This document shows positions 39,900 through 48,599 of a DNA stretch of 64,000 nucleotides, in pieces. Both the position numbers and the translations under genes were made by a program. Source of the stretch: an uncultured Cyclobacteriaceae bacterium (GTDB taxonomy: Bacteria > Bacteroidota > Bacteroidia > Cytophagales > Cyclobacteriaceae). The DNA is taken from the NCBI GenBank assembly GCA_905479015.1, contig CAJQKV010000008.1, positions 114,635 to 178,634 on the forward strand, read 5' to 3'. Positions within the stretch are counted from its first letter, which is position 1; each line of letters begins with the position of its first letter. The notes beneath the pieces were generated by a model that made no database searches, was not told the origin of the DNA, and saw only the letters and a list, made by a program, of their open reading frames with translations.

Positions 39900-41801
39900 A
39901 TGCGATGGTTCTCGATGTTTTTGTTGCTCTTCCTTTCAGCGCGGCTGTATGCTCAAGAAGTATACTCGGTAGACAATCCTCGGGTTCAAAAATGGTACGA
40001 ATCTGCCCGTCAATTGATAAAAGAACGTGAGTTCGACGAGGGCATCTCATTGTATCAAAAATGTTTAGCCAAGGAACCTACATTCGTCGAAGCACATTGG
40101 GCATTGGCCAGTGTTTTTAAAAATTTTGGTGATTTGGAGATCTCCTTTTATCACCTTGATCAGTATTATTCAGTGGCTGATAAGCCTGGAATCAGTGCCC
40201 AGAAATTAATGATTTTGGCAGAGCAGTATTTTAAAAATGGGTTTTATAGCAAGGCCAAGGCATGCATGGATCAATTTCAATTGTACCAGATGCCGGTAGA
40301 TCAAGACGATTCGCTGCTGATGGCTAGTATAGCTTATGCCTACAAGCATGAAAAAATAAAAGCAGTGGTGATGCCCAAGGCCTTGCCTTCATCTGTGAAT
40401 CGATATTATACACAATATTTTCCAACCCTTACCATAGATAATACCACTTTAATATTTACCAAGAGAGCAGGTGGTTCAAGGGCCTTTGATGAAGACTTAG
40501 TGGTCAGCTATCGGGTAGACGGTGTTTGGACCCTGGCTACCCTACTTAGTAAAAATATTCATTCTGAGTTTAGTGAGGGTGCAGCTTCAATATCTGCCGA
40601 TGGGCGCACCTTGATTTTTACTATGTGTGACAAAGGTCGGACCATTGGGCGTTGTGATCTTTTTATTTCAAGGAAGTATGGTGAGGTTTGGTCAAACCCT
40701 GAAAATTTAGGAGAAGTAGTGAATTCCAAAAATTGGGAGTCACAGCCCAGTTTAGGAGCTGATGGAAATACCTTATACTTTTCATCGGATAGACCTGGCG
40801 GAGTGGGTAAGAGGGATATTTGGTATACTCAGCGGGTAGATGATACTTGGACTCAACCCAAAAATATGGGAACAATCATTAACACAGTGCAGGATGATGT
40901 AACCCCTTTCATACACACCAATGGCGAAAATTTAATTTTTGCATCCAATGGCCGGGTAGGTTTTGGAGGCTATGATTTATTTATGAGTGAGCAAAAAGAG
41001 GGGAAATGGCAAGTGCCAAGCAATCTGGGCAATTCCGTAAACAACAATTTGGATCAATTATCATTTATCATATCTGCAGATGGTTCAATGGCTTATTTTT
41101 CTCAAGATTTCAAAAAAGCAGACGGTAAGCTAAGGAGCGAAATTGTGCAGTTGCCTATTGCCAATGATTCATTGGTCAAAAATACTTCACGTTATATTTT
41201 TGGTCGGGTCAGGGATGCGGTCTCGCAAGAAGCCCTAAAAGCTAAAATTGAACTTTTTGATATTTTCACGAATGAATTGAAGTACAGTACTTTTAGTGAT
41301 AGTATTTCGGGGGAATATTTTTTTGCATTGAACGAAGGGTTGAGTTACGGAGTTTATGCAGGTGCGAAAGGTTATTTCTTCGAGGATTTCAGATTTGATA
41401 TTCAAAACAGCACCTCTTGGCAGCCTGATACACTAGACATAGCCTTGTCTCCGCTAGAAGTTGGCGCCAGTATGATTCTAGAAAATATTTATTTTGAATT
41501 GGCCAGTTACGAATTGACCAAGAACTCCCAATCAGAACTTGAAATAGTGGCGGAATTTTTGGTAGAAAATCGAGTAAATATACAAATTGAGGGGCATACT
41601 GATCAAACGGGAGAACCGGCGTATAACCAGACGCTCTCCGAGCAGCGTGCCAAAGCAGTTTATGATTTTCTGATCGAATCTGGCATACCTTCAGATCAGT
41701 TAACGTTCAAAGGATTAGGGTCTACGCGTCCTGTTGAATCAGATCCCACCTTGAGTGATCAAAACAGGCGCATAGAGTTTAGGATAAGAGCCGAAAACTA
41801 A
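39900..41801 (+). CDS. TPR / PD40 propeller / OmpA-domain protein, PorE-like
   Basis: A 633-residue exported protein with signal peptide (cleavage after LYAQ, residue 19). Domains in order: TPR-like helices at about 25-130; a PD40/TolB-type beta-propeller at about 165-405 with ISADGRTLIF, GADGNTLYFSSDRPGGVGKRDIW and SADGSMAYFS; a carboxypeptidase-regulatory-like domain at about 430-505 (IFGRVRDAVSQEALKAKIEL); and an OmpA C-terminal domain with IEGHTDQTGE, LSEQRAKAVYDFL and NRRIEF, which binds peptidoglycan. This is the domain order of PorE of the type IX secretion system, but many Bacteroidota carry several such paralogues. It is two bases after queE. Confidence 0.8.
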   Translation: MRWFSMFLLLFLSARLYAQEVYSVDNPRVQKWYESARQLIKEREFDEGISLYQKCLAKEPTFVEAHWALASVFKNFGDLEISFYHLDQYYSVADKPGISAQKLMILAEQYFKNGFYSKAKACMDQFQLYQMPVDQDDSLLMASIAYAYKHEKIKAVVMPKALPSSVNRYYTQYFPTLTIDNTTLIFTKRAGGSRAFDEDLVVSYRVDGVWTLATLLSKNIHSEFSEGAASISADGRTLIFTMCDKGRTIGRCDLFISRKYGEVWSNPENLGEVVNSKNWESQPSLGADGNTLYFSSDRPGGVGKRDIWYTQRVDDTWTQPKNMGTIINTVQDDVTPFIHTNGENLIFASNGRVGFGGYDLFMSEQKEGKWQVPSNLGNSVNNNLDQLSFIISADGSMAYFSQDFKKADGKLRSEIVQLPIANDSLVKNTSRYIFGRVRDAVSQEALKAKIELFDIFTNELKYSTFSDSISGEYFFALNEGLSYGVYAGAKGYFFEDFRFDIQNSTSWQPDTLDIALSPLEVGASMILENIYFELASYELTKNSQSELEIVAEFLVENRVNIQIEGHTDQTGEPAYNQTLSEQRAKAVYDFLIESGIPSDQLTFKGLGSTRPVESDPTLSDQNRRIEFRIRAEN

Positions 41802-42356
41802 TCATTAATCTCACTGAAAAGACCATTTATTTGTGATTTTAGATACCTAAATAATGTTTAGATCAAATTAAAGCTCCTCAGAGATTAGCGCAGAGGGAAA
41901 GTAAGATACTCTTGGTAAATACATCATGGTCAAAATAATTCACGTTTAATGGCGATGGATTAAAAAACCTAAGGGTTTTAAAGCATTTTTATTTTTCAAA
42001 CGATGTTATTTTCAGAAGATTATAGATATAATATGAAAATTAGCAAAAGAAAATATCTTAAAACATCCGCTATCAAAAATAACATATAATTAGTTTATTT
42101 TTTTTAAAAATTAAATTTTCTAAATTTTTTAAATGTTATTAATAATTATTACTAAATATTTTATAAATATTGAATTATGTTAAATTTATTCCAATAAATA
42201 CCCTAAATTAATTTAATTTTAAATATTGAAATATCTTTAATCAACATTAAAATAGTGTTTTGTTTTTATTTTTCTATTTATTTGATAAATTGCTTTATTG
42301 TTATTGCTATAAATCAATATAATTTAATAATGTTCATTTTTAAAAACCAAATTTTT
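41802..42356. other. 555-base AT-rich region upstream of the susC-like gene
   Basis: There is no coding region that I can support. The right half (about 42000-42350) is very A/T-rich with long T and A runs and no obvious stem-loop. A near match to the -7 box, TATCTTTA at 42232-42239, would leave a 117-base leader, but its last base is wrong. No anti-sigma/sigma pair, which often controls SusC genes, lies next to it. Confidence 0.5.
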
Positions 42357-45300
42357 ATGAAGAAAATTTTACTTATAAGTATCAGCCTTCTTCTGAGCAT
42401 GGGTGTAGCCCTGGCGCAGAGAGTGGTATCTGGTAAAGTGACTTCTGATGACGGAAGTGGCGGAATCCCAGGTGTTAATATAGTCCTGGAAGGAACGACC
42501 AATGGAACGACTACTGATTTTGACGGTAATTTTCGTTTGGATGTTCCCGAGCAAGGAGGTACTTTAACTTTTTCAACGATTGGCATGAAATCCCAAAATG
42601 TAGAGATTGGGTCAAGGTCGGTTATTGATTTAGTTATGTCAGAAGATGTTGAGGTTTTGGGAGAAGTTGTCGTGACGGCACTTGGTGTGGAAAGAGAAAA
42701 GAAAGCTTTAGGCTATTCTGTTTCTAGTCTCGATGCTTCCCAAATAACCAAAAGATCCGAACCGGATGCAATAAGATCATTGACTGGCAAGATTGCTGGT
42801 GTTAATGTGCAAGGTGGTGGAGGTGCTCCAGGTCAAAGTACAAAAATTAATATTAGAGGTTACTCTTCTATGACCGGAAATACCCAGCCTTTATTCGTTG
42901 TGGACGGAGTACCCTTCGATAACAGTGTTCAATCGAGTGATGACTATTCGCAAAACACTGTTTTTTCCAATCGGGCATTTGATATTGATCCCAATAATAT
43001 AGAGACTGTGACAGTGCTTAAAGGTGCGTCAGCTGCTGCTTTATATGGGTCAAGGGCTTCCAATGGTGTGATTTTAATCACCACAAAAGCTAATAACAGA
43101 TCAACGCGTAAGGGATTAGAGGTGAGATATAATTTAAGTTATGCTCAAGAAAAAATTTCTTCAGTTCCAAATTATCAAGATACTTACATGCAGGGATCTA
43201 ATCAGGTCTACAACGGCGGTTATATTGGTAACTGGGGACAACCATTTCCAAGCCAAGTAGATGCAATTAATGCACAGTATGGCACTAATTATACGCAGTC
43301 AGTGGTTCCAAGTAGTTTGTCAGCTTTTTATCCTGATGGAACAGCGCCACATCCTTTGGTTGGAATATCAAGAAATTATAGTCAGCAGCAATATTGGCCA
43401 GACCTCTTAATTAGGGAGGGATACAGTTTTGGTTCTGATGGTATGTTCGTCAACGGAACAGGTGATCACATACCAGATCCCACTAACGGGTCTGTTTTTC
43501 TGGGTGTTCCAATTACACTAAAACCTAATGATAATGTTGGAGGCTTTTTTCAAACAGGAAGTTTGATGGAAAATTCGTTGAATGTGTCATCTAGTACAGA
43601 CAAGGCATCAGTTAATTTTACCCTTTCTAATAGTTCAAATGATGGAATAATCCCGAACCAAGGGATCAATAGAACGGCCCTTGGGTTGGGTATCAACAGT
43701 ACATTAGATAATGGGCTGTATATTCAAGGTAGTTTGAATTATGTAAATACTGCTCAAAAATCCCCTCCAAGTGGGGCTTCATACAATAATGATTACGGTG
43801 GAGGCGCTGGAGGCTCAGTGTATGCTAGATTGTTTTATTTACCAAGAAACTTTGATTTGAACGGTTATCCTTACACAAATCCAGTCACGGGTGGAAATAC
43901 TTTCTATAGAGCTCTTGACAATCCTCGTTGGTTGGTAGAAAACAATCAATTTACGAGTGATGTTAATAGAGTTTTCGGAAACCTTACCCTCAGTTATGAT
44001 CTTACAGATTGGCTGACAGTAATGGCTAGAGGAGGTTTTAATCAATATGTTGATCAACAATCTGATTTCAGAGAGAAAGGTGGTAATTCATTTAATACCG
44101 GTAGTTACGGAGAATGGACGGTTGGAAACAGGGAGATTGACATGAACTTCTTACTTCAAATCGATAAGGAATTAAGTCCCGATTTGAGGTTGTCTGGTAC
44201 GATTGGTCACAATGTAAACGAGCGTTCAACAAATTATGCTTTCGGTTATGGACAAACCTTGATAGTGATGGGGCAGAAAACAACGAATAATTCGATGACA
44301 CAGTCTGTTGGCTCAGGAAAAGAATTACAAAGATTTTATGCTTTCTATGCTGATTTTACCTTGAGTTATAAAGATTATCTTTTCTTAAACCTATTGGGTA
44401 GAAACGATATTTCCTCAACCCTTCCAAAAGAGAGTAGAAGTTATTCTTATCCAAGTGTTAGTACTTCTTTTGTTTTTACAGAAGCCCTAGGAATACAGTC
44501 GGACTTACTGAACTTTGGTAAACTAAGAGTTGGGTATGCTCAAGTGGGTAATCAGGCTTCGCCGTATTCACTATACACAACTTTTGGAACAGCGTTGGCT
44601 TATAATGGTTTGAACAGAGTTTCTCTTAGTAATTCATTAAATAACCTAAATTTAAAGCCTGAAAGGACTAAAGAGTTAGAAGTTGGTACAGAACTTAGAT
44701 TGTTTAAGAATAGGCTAAATGCTGATATAACTTGGTTTAAGAAAAATTCTTTTGATCAAATTGTTTCAGCAAATGTTGCATCTTCAAGTGGATTCTCTAG
44801 ACAATTCATCAACTCTGGCGAAATACAGAATGATGGTTGGGAAATTGGATTAAATGGAAGTGTTGTTTCGAATCCTAACGGAATCAATTGGAATGTGGGA
44901 GTTAATTTCACAAAAATCAATTCTATGATTATTGATGCCGGTGAAGGTGGTGATATCATACTTGGTGCCGCTGGCTCGAACTCTAGTAACCCGACAAATA
45001 ATATCCATCGGACAGGAGAGCCTTATGGTCAAATTTACGGAACACGGTTTGCAAGAAGCGATGAAGGTACTCTTTTAATTGATCAAGCTTTAGGAGTTCC
45101 AATTGAGGACAATGGTTCTCACATTGTCGGAAATCCTCTTCCTGATTGGATTCTTGGTATCAACAATACGGTATCTTATAAAGGATTTTCTCTCACTGCC
45201 TTTTTTGATTATAAGAAAGGTGGAGACATCCTATCATACACAGCGGCTTCATTGAAACTGAGAGGTCAATTGGCTTATTCAGTCGATCGTGAAGCAGTAA

Positions 45301-45716
45301 GGGTTGTTCCAGGTGTCTACGGTAATAGAACGACCTTTGAACCCATCACAAATGATGCGGGTGAGCAAATTCAAAATACAACTGGGATATCTTCTTTCGA
45401 TTGGTATTTTTCTAATGGATTTGCCGCGTATGGTCCAGCTGAAGTTAATGTTTATGATGCTTCAGTTATCCGACTGAGAGAACTTCAATTGGGATATAGT
45501 TTTGACAAATCTATGCTTACCAAAACACCATTTGGTTCGGCAAACCTTGGCGTTTCTATGCGTAATGTGTGGTTCAACGCCCCTAATATGCCTGAGGATA
45601 TGAATTTTGATCCAGAGGTTCTTGGCGGTCTTTCCAACAACAATTTAAATGGATTTGATTTGGGAGCGACTCCGACAACTAGGAGAATCGGAGTGAACTT
45701 ATCTGTAACGTTTTAA
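42357..45716 (+). CDS. SusC/RagA-type TonB-dependent outer-membrane transporter
   Basis: A protein of about 1119 residues starting at ATG 42357, where a proper signal peptide begins (KKILLISISLLLSMGVALAQ). It has a carboxypeptidase-like domain (VVSGKVTSDDGSGGIPGVNIVLEGT), a TonB-box/plug region with EVVVTALGVEREKKALGYSV, LTGKIAGVNVQGGGGAPG and the SusC signature VLKGASAAALYGSRASNGVILITTK in pieces, then a 22-strand barrel ending GVNLSVTF. An open frame reaches back to 42255 but lacks a start with signal peptide. SusC proteins import oligosaccharides, peptides or other ligands with a SusD lid; the ligand here is unknown. Confidence 0.95.
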   Translation: MKKILLISISLLLSMGVALAQRVVSGKVTSDDGSGGIPGVNIVLEGTTNGTTTDFDGNFRLDVPEQGGTLTFSTIGMKSQNVEIGSRSVIDLVMSEDVEVLGEVVVTALGVEREKKALGYSVSSLDASQITKRSEPDAIRSLTGKIAGVNVQGGGGAPGQSTKINIRGYSSMTGNTQPLFVVDGVPFDNSVQSSDDYSQNTVFSNRAFDIDPNNIETVTVLKGASAAALYGSRASNGVILITTKANNRSTRKGLEVRYNLSYAQEKISSVPNYQDTYMQGSNQVYNGGYIGNWGQPFPSQVDAINAQYGTNYTQSVVPSSLSAFYPDGTAPHPLVGISRNYSQQQYWPDLLIREGYSFGSDGMFVNGTGDHIPDPTNGSVFLGVPITLKPNDNVGGFFQTGSLMENSLNVSSSTDKASVNFTLSNSSNDGIIPNQGINRTALGLGINSTLDNGLYIQGSLNYVNTAQKSPPSGASYNNDYGGGAGGSVYARLFYLPRNFDLNGYPYTNPVTGGNTFYRALDNPRWLVENNQFTSDVNRVFGNLTLSYDLTDWLTVMARGGFNQYVDQQSDFREKGGNSFNTGSYGEWTVGNREIDMNFLLQIDKELSPDLRLSGTIGHNVNERSTNYAFGYGQTLIVMGQKTTNNSMTQSVGSGKELQRFYAFYADFTLSYKDYLFLNLLGRNDISSTLPKESRSYSYPSVSTSFVFTEALGIQSDLLNFGKLRVGYAQVGNQASPYSLYTTFGTALAYNGLNRVSLSNSLNNLNLKPERTKELEVGTELRLFKNRLNADITWFKKNSFDQIVSANVASSSGFSRQFINSGEIQNDGWEIGLNGSVVSNPNGINWNVGVNFTKINSMIIDAGEGGDIILGAAGSNSSNPTNNIHRTGEPYGQIYGTRFARSDEGTLLIDQALGVPIEDNGSHIVGNPLPDWILGINNTVSYKGFSLTAFFDYKKGGDILSYTAASLKLRGQLAYSVDREAVRVVPGVYGNRTTFEPITNDAGEQIQNTTGISSFDWYFSNGFAAYGPAEVNVYDASVIRLRELQLGYSFDKSMLTKTPFGSANLGVSMRNVWFNAPNMPEDMNFDPEVLGGLSNNNLNGFDLGATPTTRRIGVNLSVTF

Positions 45717-45734
45717 TTTTAAAAATATAAAATT

Positions 45735-47573
45735 ATGTTAAAAAAATTAACTTTAATTTTCTTTACGCTCACGTTAGCGTTTAGATGTGATTTTTACGAT
45801 TTAGAGATCAACGTAGATCCAAATAATCCCTTGAGTACGACGACTGATTTGTTGTTGCCCTCTATTCAGATTAATTGGGCTTCTGATTACCAATTTTTCC
45901 ACGATGTTAGTGGAGGAATAATGGGACATACGTCTAATTCTGATGGACTTTCGTTCAGTCAAACTTCGTTTGATGGAATTTGGAATAGCGTTTATTTAAG
46001 TGAAGGGGCTGATCTCGATGAATATCTGAAGTCAGCAGCTTTGAGAAATGAAGCGGGTCAGTATTTGACACCTGGGGCCTTGGGAATTGGTGAAGTAATG
46101 AAAGCCTTTATATTCACAACTATGGTTGATTTCTTTGGTGATGTTCCTTACTCTGAAAGTTCACTGGGTAATGATATTGCAAATGTTAATCCAGTGTATG
46201 ATGATCAGGAGGCTATTTATTTGGATTGTTTAGCACTTCTTGACTCAGCTGTTGTACATTTTGCGGCATCGAGTTCGGATCCTGAAGGTGATTTAATCTA
46301 TGGTGGTAATATGGCCAGCTGGACGAAAGCAGCAAATTCACTTAAGCTCAAAGTGTTGATGAATGCGAGATATAAGGCTGATTTTACTTATGGATCTGGA
46401 GTATCTAATGAGATTGACCTTTTGTTTGCCGATGCAGCTAATCTTCTGATTACTGAGAATTCCGAAAACTTTGAATTCCAGTACAACACGAATCAGGATC
46501 AAGGCCAGAGACATCCCTGGACAGGTAATGTATATTCGGGTGATAACAATTTCAGTTATATTTCGCATCAGTTAATGTATGAAATGTTGATCAATAGGGA
46601 TCCAAGAATTCCCTTTTATTTCCATCGTCAAACATACAGTATTCTAGATCAAGAAGATCCAACGCAGAAGAATACTACACCTTGTTCTCAAAATAGTGCT
46701 TGTATTTATGGGTATATGGCGCTTAATGATGATATTCTTCAGGAACTTGCTTCGGCTGGTGTTACGGCGTCGATATATCCTTCTTTTGCAAGTTATATTT
46801 CTGGGTTTTTTGGTAGAGACAAGGGAGATCCATCCGGAGTTCCATTGGACGGAGCACTCCGATTGGCACCTGGTGTCTATCCAATGGGTGGAAATTTTGA
46901 TTCGGGAACTCCTGCACAGATCACAAATTCAACTGGACTTGGACTCGGAGATGGGTTTACGCATTTTGTAACAGCGCCTATGGTACAGATGTATAAAATG
47001 GAGCATTTGTTTGAAAAAGGATCAACAGGTTCAATGGCACTTGAATTGGAAAATTTTATTAATCTTTCAATGGATCTTGTTAATTCGGTAGCTAGCTCTG
47101 TATCTGCAGATGCTCCTGCTATTACTTCAGACCTATCCGTAACAACGCATCACGAATACCTTAACGCACCAGGTTATGGTGTAGATCAGCTTGGTGATAT
47201 AGATAATGGGGCCGGATACTTGGGAGAAGCTATGACAAGATATGACAATGCTGTAAATAAACAAGCCGCAGTTTTCAAAGAAGTCTGGTATTCAATGTGG
47301 GGATCTGGTGTTGAAATTTACAATGCACACAGACGTTCAGGGTATCCTAAATTAAAAGATGCACAAAGTAGTACAAGAGGAATTGCAGATATTCAATATC
47401 CAACATTCCGTGCTACTTCGACAGCTGCCGGTCAGAGAAACTTTCCGACAATTTTTAATTACCCGCTTGGAGAATTCAATCTGAATAGTTCATTCCCAGA
47501 GGGTGGTCAATTGCGTAATTCGGATTCTGGCGCTACAGTTTTTTGGGATGCATCTGCTTATACATATAATTAA
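45735..47573 (+). CDS. SusD/RagB-like surface lipoprotein
   Basis: A 612-residue lipoprotein, 18 bases after susC, acting as the lid of the transporter. The lipobox is AFRC (Cys18). NVDPNNPLSTTTDLLLPSIQ is the typical N-terminal stretch; LGIGEVMKAFIFTTMVDFFGDVPYSES and AANSLKLKVLMNARY carry the TPR-like helices, and a SusD-family C-terminal region follows with NKQAAVFKEVWYSMWGSGVEIYNAHRRSGYPKL in pieces. This form resembles SusD-like proteins of the 'SusD/RagB 2' kind. No glycosidase, polysaccharide lyase or sulfatase lies near, so the ligand need not be a glycan. Confidence 0.93.
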   Translation: MLKKLTLIFFTLTLAFRCDFYDLEINVDPNNPLSTTTDLLLPSIQINWASDYQFFHDVSGGIMGHTSNSDGLSFSQTSFDGIWNSVYLSEGADLDEYLKSAALRNEAGQYLTPGALGIGEVMKAFIFTTMVDFFGDVPYSESSLGNDIANVNPVYDDQEAIYLDCLALLDSAVVHFAASSSDPEGDLIYGGNMASWTKAANSLKLKVLMNARYKADFTYGSGVSNEIDLLFADAANLLITENSENFEFQYNTNQDQGQRHPWTGNVYSGDNNFSYISHQLMYEMLINRDPRIPFYFHRQTYSILDQEDPTQKNTTPCSQNSACIYGYMALNDDILQELASAGVTASIYPSFASYISGFFGRDKGDPSGVPLDGALRLAPGVYPMGGNFDSGTPAQITNSTGLGLGDGFTHFVTAPMVQMYKMEHLFEKGSTGSMALELENFINLSMDLVNSVASSVSADAPAITSDLSVTTHHEYLNAPGYGVDQLGDIDNGAGYLGEAMTRYDNAVNKQAAVFKEVWYSMWGSGVEIYNAHRRSGYPKLKDAQSSTRGIADIQYPTFRATSTAAGQRNFPTIFNYPLGEFNLNSSFPEGGQLRNSDSGATVFWDASAYTYN

Positions 47574-47583
47574 ACATAAAACA

Positions 47584-48534
47584 ATGATGGAATTAAAAAA
47601 ATATAGTTTATTGGTTTTATTGTCCGTACTTGTAGTGTTTTCGTGTACGGACGAAGATCTAGTGCCTGAACCTGTGCCAGAAACGGCGGTTCATGGTTAC
47701 ATAGAGAGAACAACAGCGATTGAAAACTTTTTGTATGACGACGTGAGTCAGGGTCTTGATTTTAATTTTTCCTGGGTTTCCATTGATAACAAGAATACTG
47801 TGACTAAAATAGAGTTCTATGTTAGTTTCAACGAAGTTTATTCGGATTTTGAAGGAGGAGCAAAAACTGCGAGTCATAAAGAATATCTATTCAAAACTAT
47901 CGATAATCCAAAAGGTAATAGAGAGCCAGAAGCTCTTTCTATGACGCAAGATGATCTTTATCAATTATACAAAGATGATACCTTTGCCTATGACATTACT
48001 GAAGGTGCAGACGCGGCTCAAGCAATTTTTGGCTTTGATCAAAAGCTAAATAGAGATGCTGCTTCCAGCCCTTGGGTTGATGGAGATAGTTTTAGGATTA
48101 GATGGGTCATGACTACAGCTGATGGAAGGATTTTTGATACATGGAATGACAGTATATGTTTAGAATTTCCAGGTGCAAATTGCACTTTCAGTTGGGCGGT
48201 CGTTTGTTCGCAAATTATTCCGATAGCAGCCGGTGATATTACGATCATAGGTAGTGAATCTTATGGAGATGGATGGAATGATGCAGGTATTGAGGTAGTT
48301 ATTGATGGTGTAGTTACTGAGACGCTCGCTATGGTGGCTGCAGATGGAACAACTGATGTAGTATGGACAGTTACGTTAGATGGAACTGAAGAATCTATTT
48401 CCTTCAACTTTGTTTCAGGGGCTTGGGATTCTGAGATTGACTTTGATATTGTGTATATGGATGGAACAACGATTGCAAGCTGGGGACCTAGTCCACCTGC
48501 AGGCACTGTGATTGTCAACTTATGTACGTTATAA
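47584..48534 (+). CDS. Surface lipoprotein with C-terminal YGDGWN domain, SusE-like position
   Basis: A protein of about 316 residues with a lipoprotein signal (LLVLLSVLVVFSC). It follows susD by 10 bases, where accessory ligand-binding lipoproteins usually lie. The first two thirds I do not recognise. The last third has SESYGDGWNDAGIEVVIDG and continues as a beta-sandwich (VVWTVTLDGTEESISFNF), a domain with the YGDGWN motif seen in secreted Bacteroidota proteins. Two adjacent ATGs, 47584 and 47587, both suit; the frame is open further upstream inside susD, but with no signal peptide. A terminator follows. Confidence 0.83.
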   Translation: MMELKKYSLLVLLSVLVVFSCTDEDLVPEPVPETAVHGYIERTTAIENFLYDDVSQGLDFNFSWVSIDNKNTVTKIEFYVSFNEVYSDFEGGAKTASHKEYLFKTIDNPKGNREPEALSMTQDDLYQLYKDDTFAYDITEGADAAQAIFGFDQKLNRDAASSPWVDGDSFRIRWVMTTADGRIFDTWNDSICLEFPGANCTFSWAVVCSQIIPIAAGDITIIGSESYGDGWNDAGIEVVIDGVVTETLAMVAADGTTDVVWTVTLDGTEESISFNFVSGAWDSEIDFDIVYMDGTTIASWGPSPPAGTVIVNLCTL

Positions 48535-48550
48535 ATTAGTTCAGCATTTT

Positions 48551-48585
48551 AAAAAGGCCATCTTGATAAGATGGCCTTTTTTTTT
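48551..48585 (+). terminator. Intrinsic terminator after the susCD-lipoprotein unit
   Basis: A 14-bp perfect stem, AAAAAGGCCATCTT against AAGATGGCCTTTTT, closes a three-base GAT loop and continues in T residues. It ends the transporter unit. Only 14 bases separate it from the start of the next gene. Confidence 0.93.
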
Positions 48586-48599
48586 GTTACTTTTAAAAA

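Noticed and set aside
42120..42240. Riboswitch or folded RNA in the susC leader
   Set aside because: The stretch is almost only A and T without stable stems, so nothing beyond composition supports a structured element.
42255..42356. Possible longer N-terminus for the SusC-like protein
   Set aside because: The upstream part is hydrophobic by AT-rich composition. A proper signal peptide starts at ATG 42357.
48588..48595. Promoter box directly before the arylsulfotransferase-like gene
   Set aside because: TACTTTTA misses the final G of TAnnTTTG and lies four bases from the ATG; kept only as a remark in a finding.
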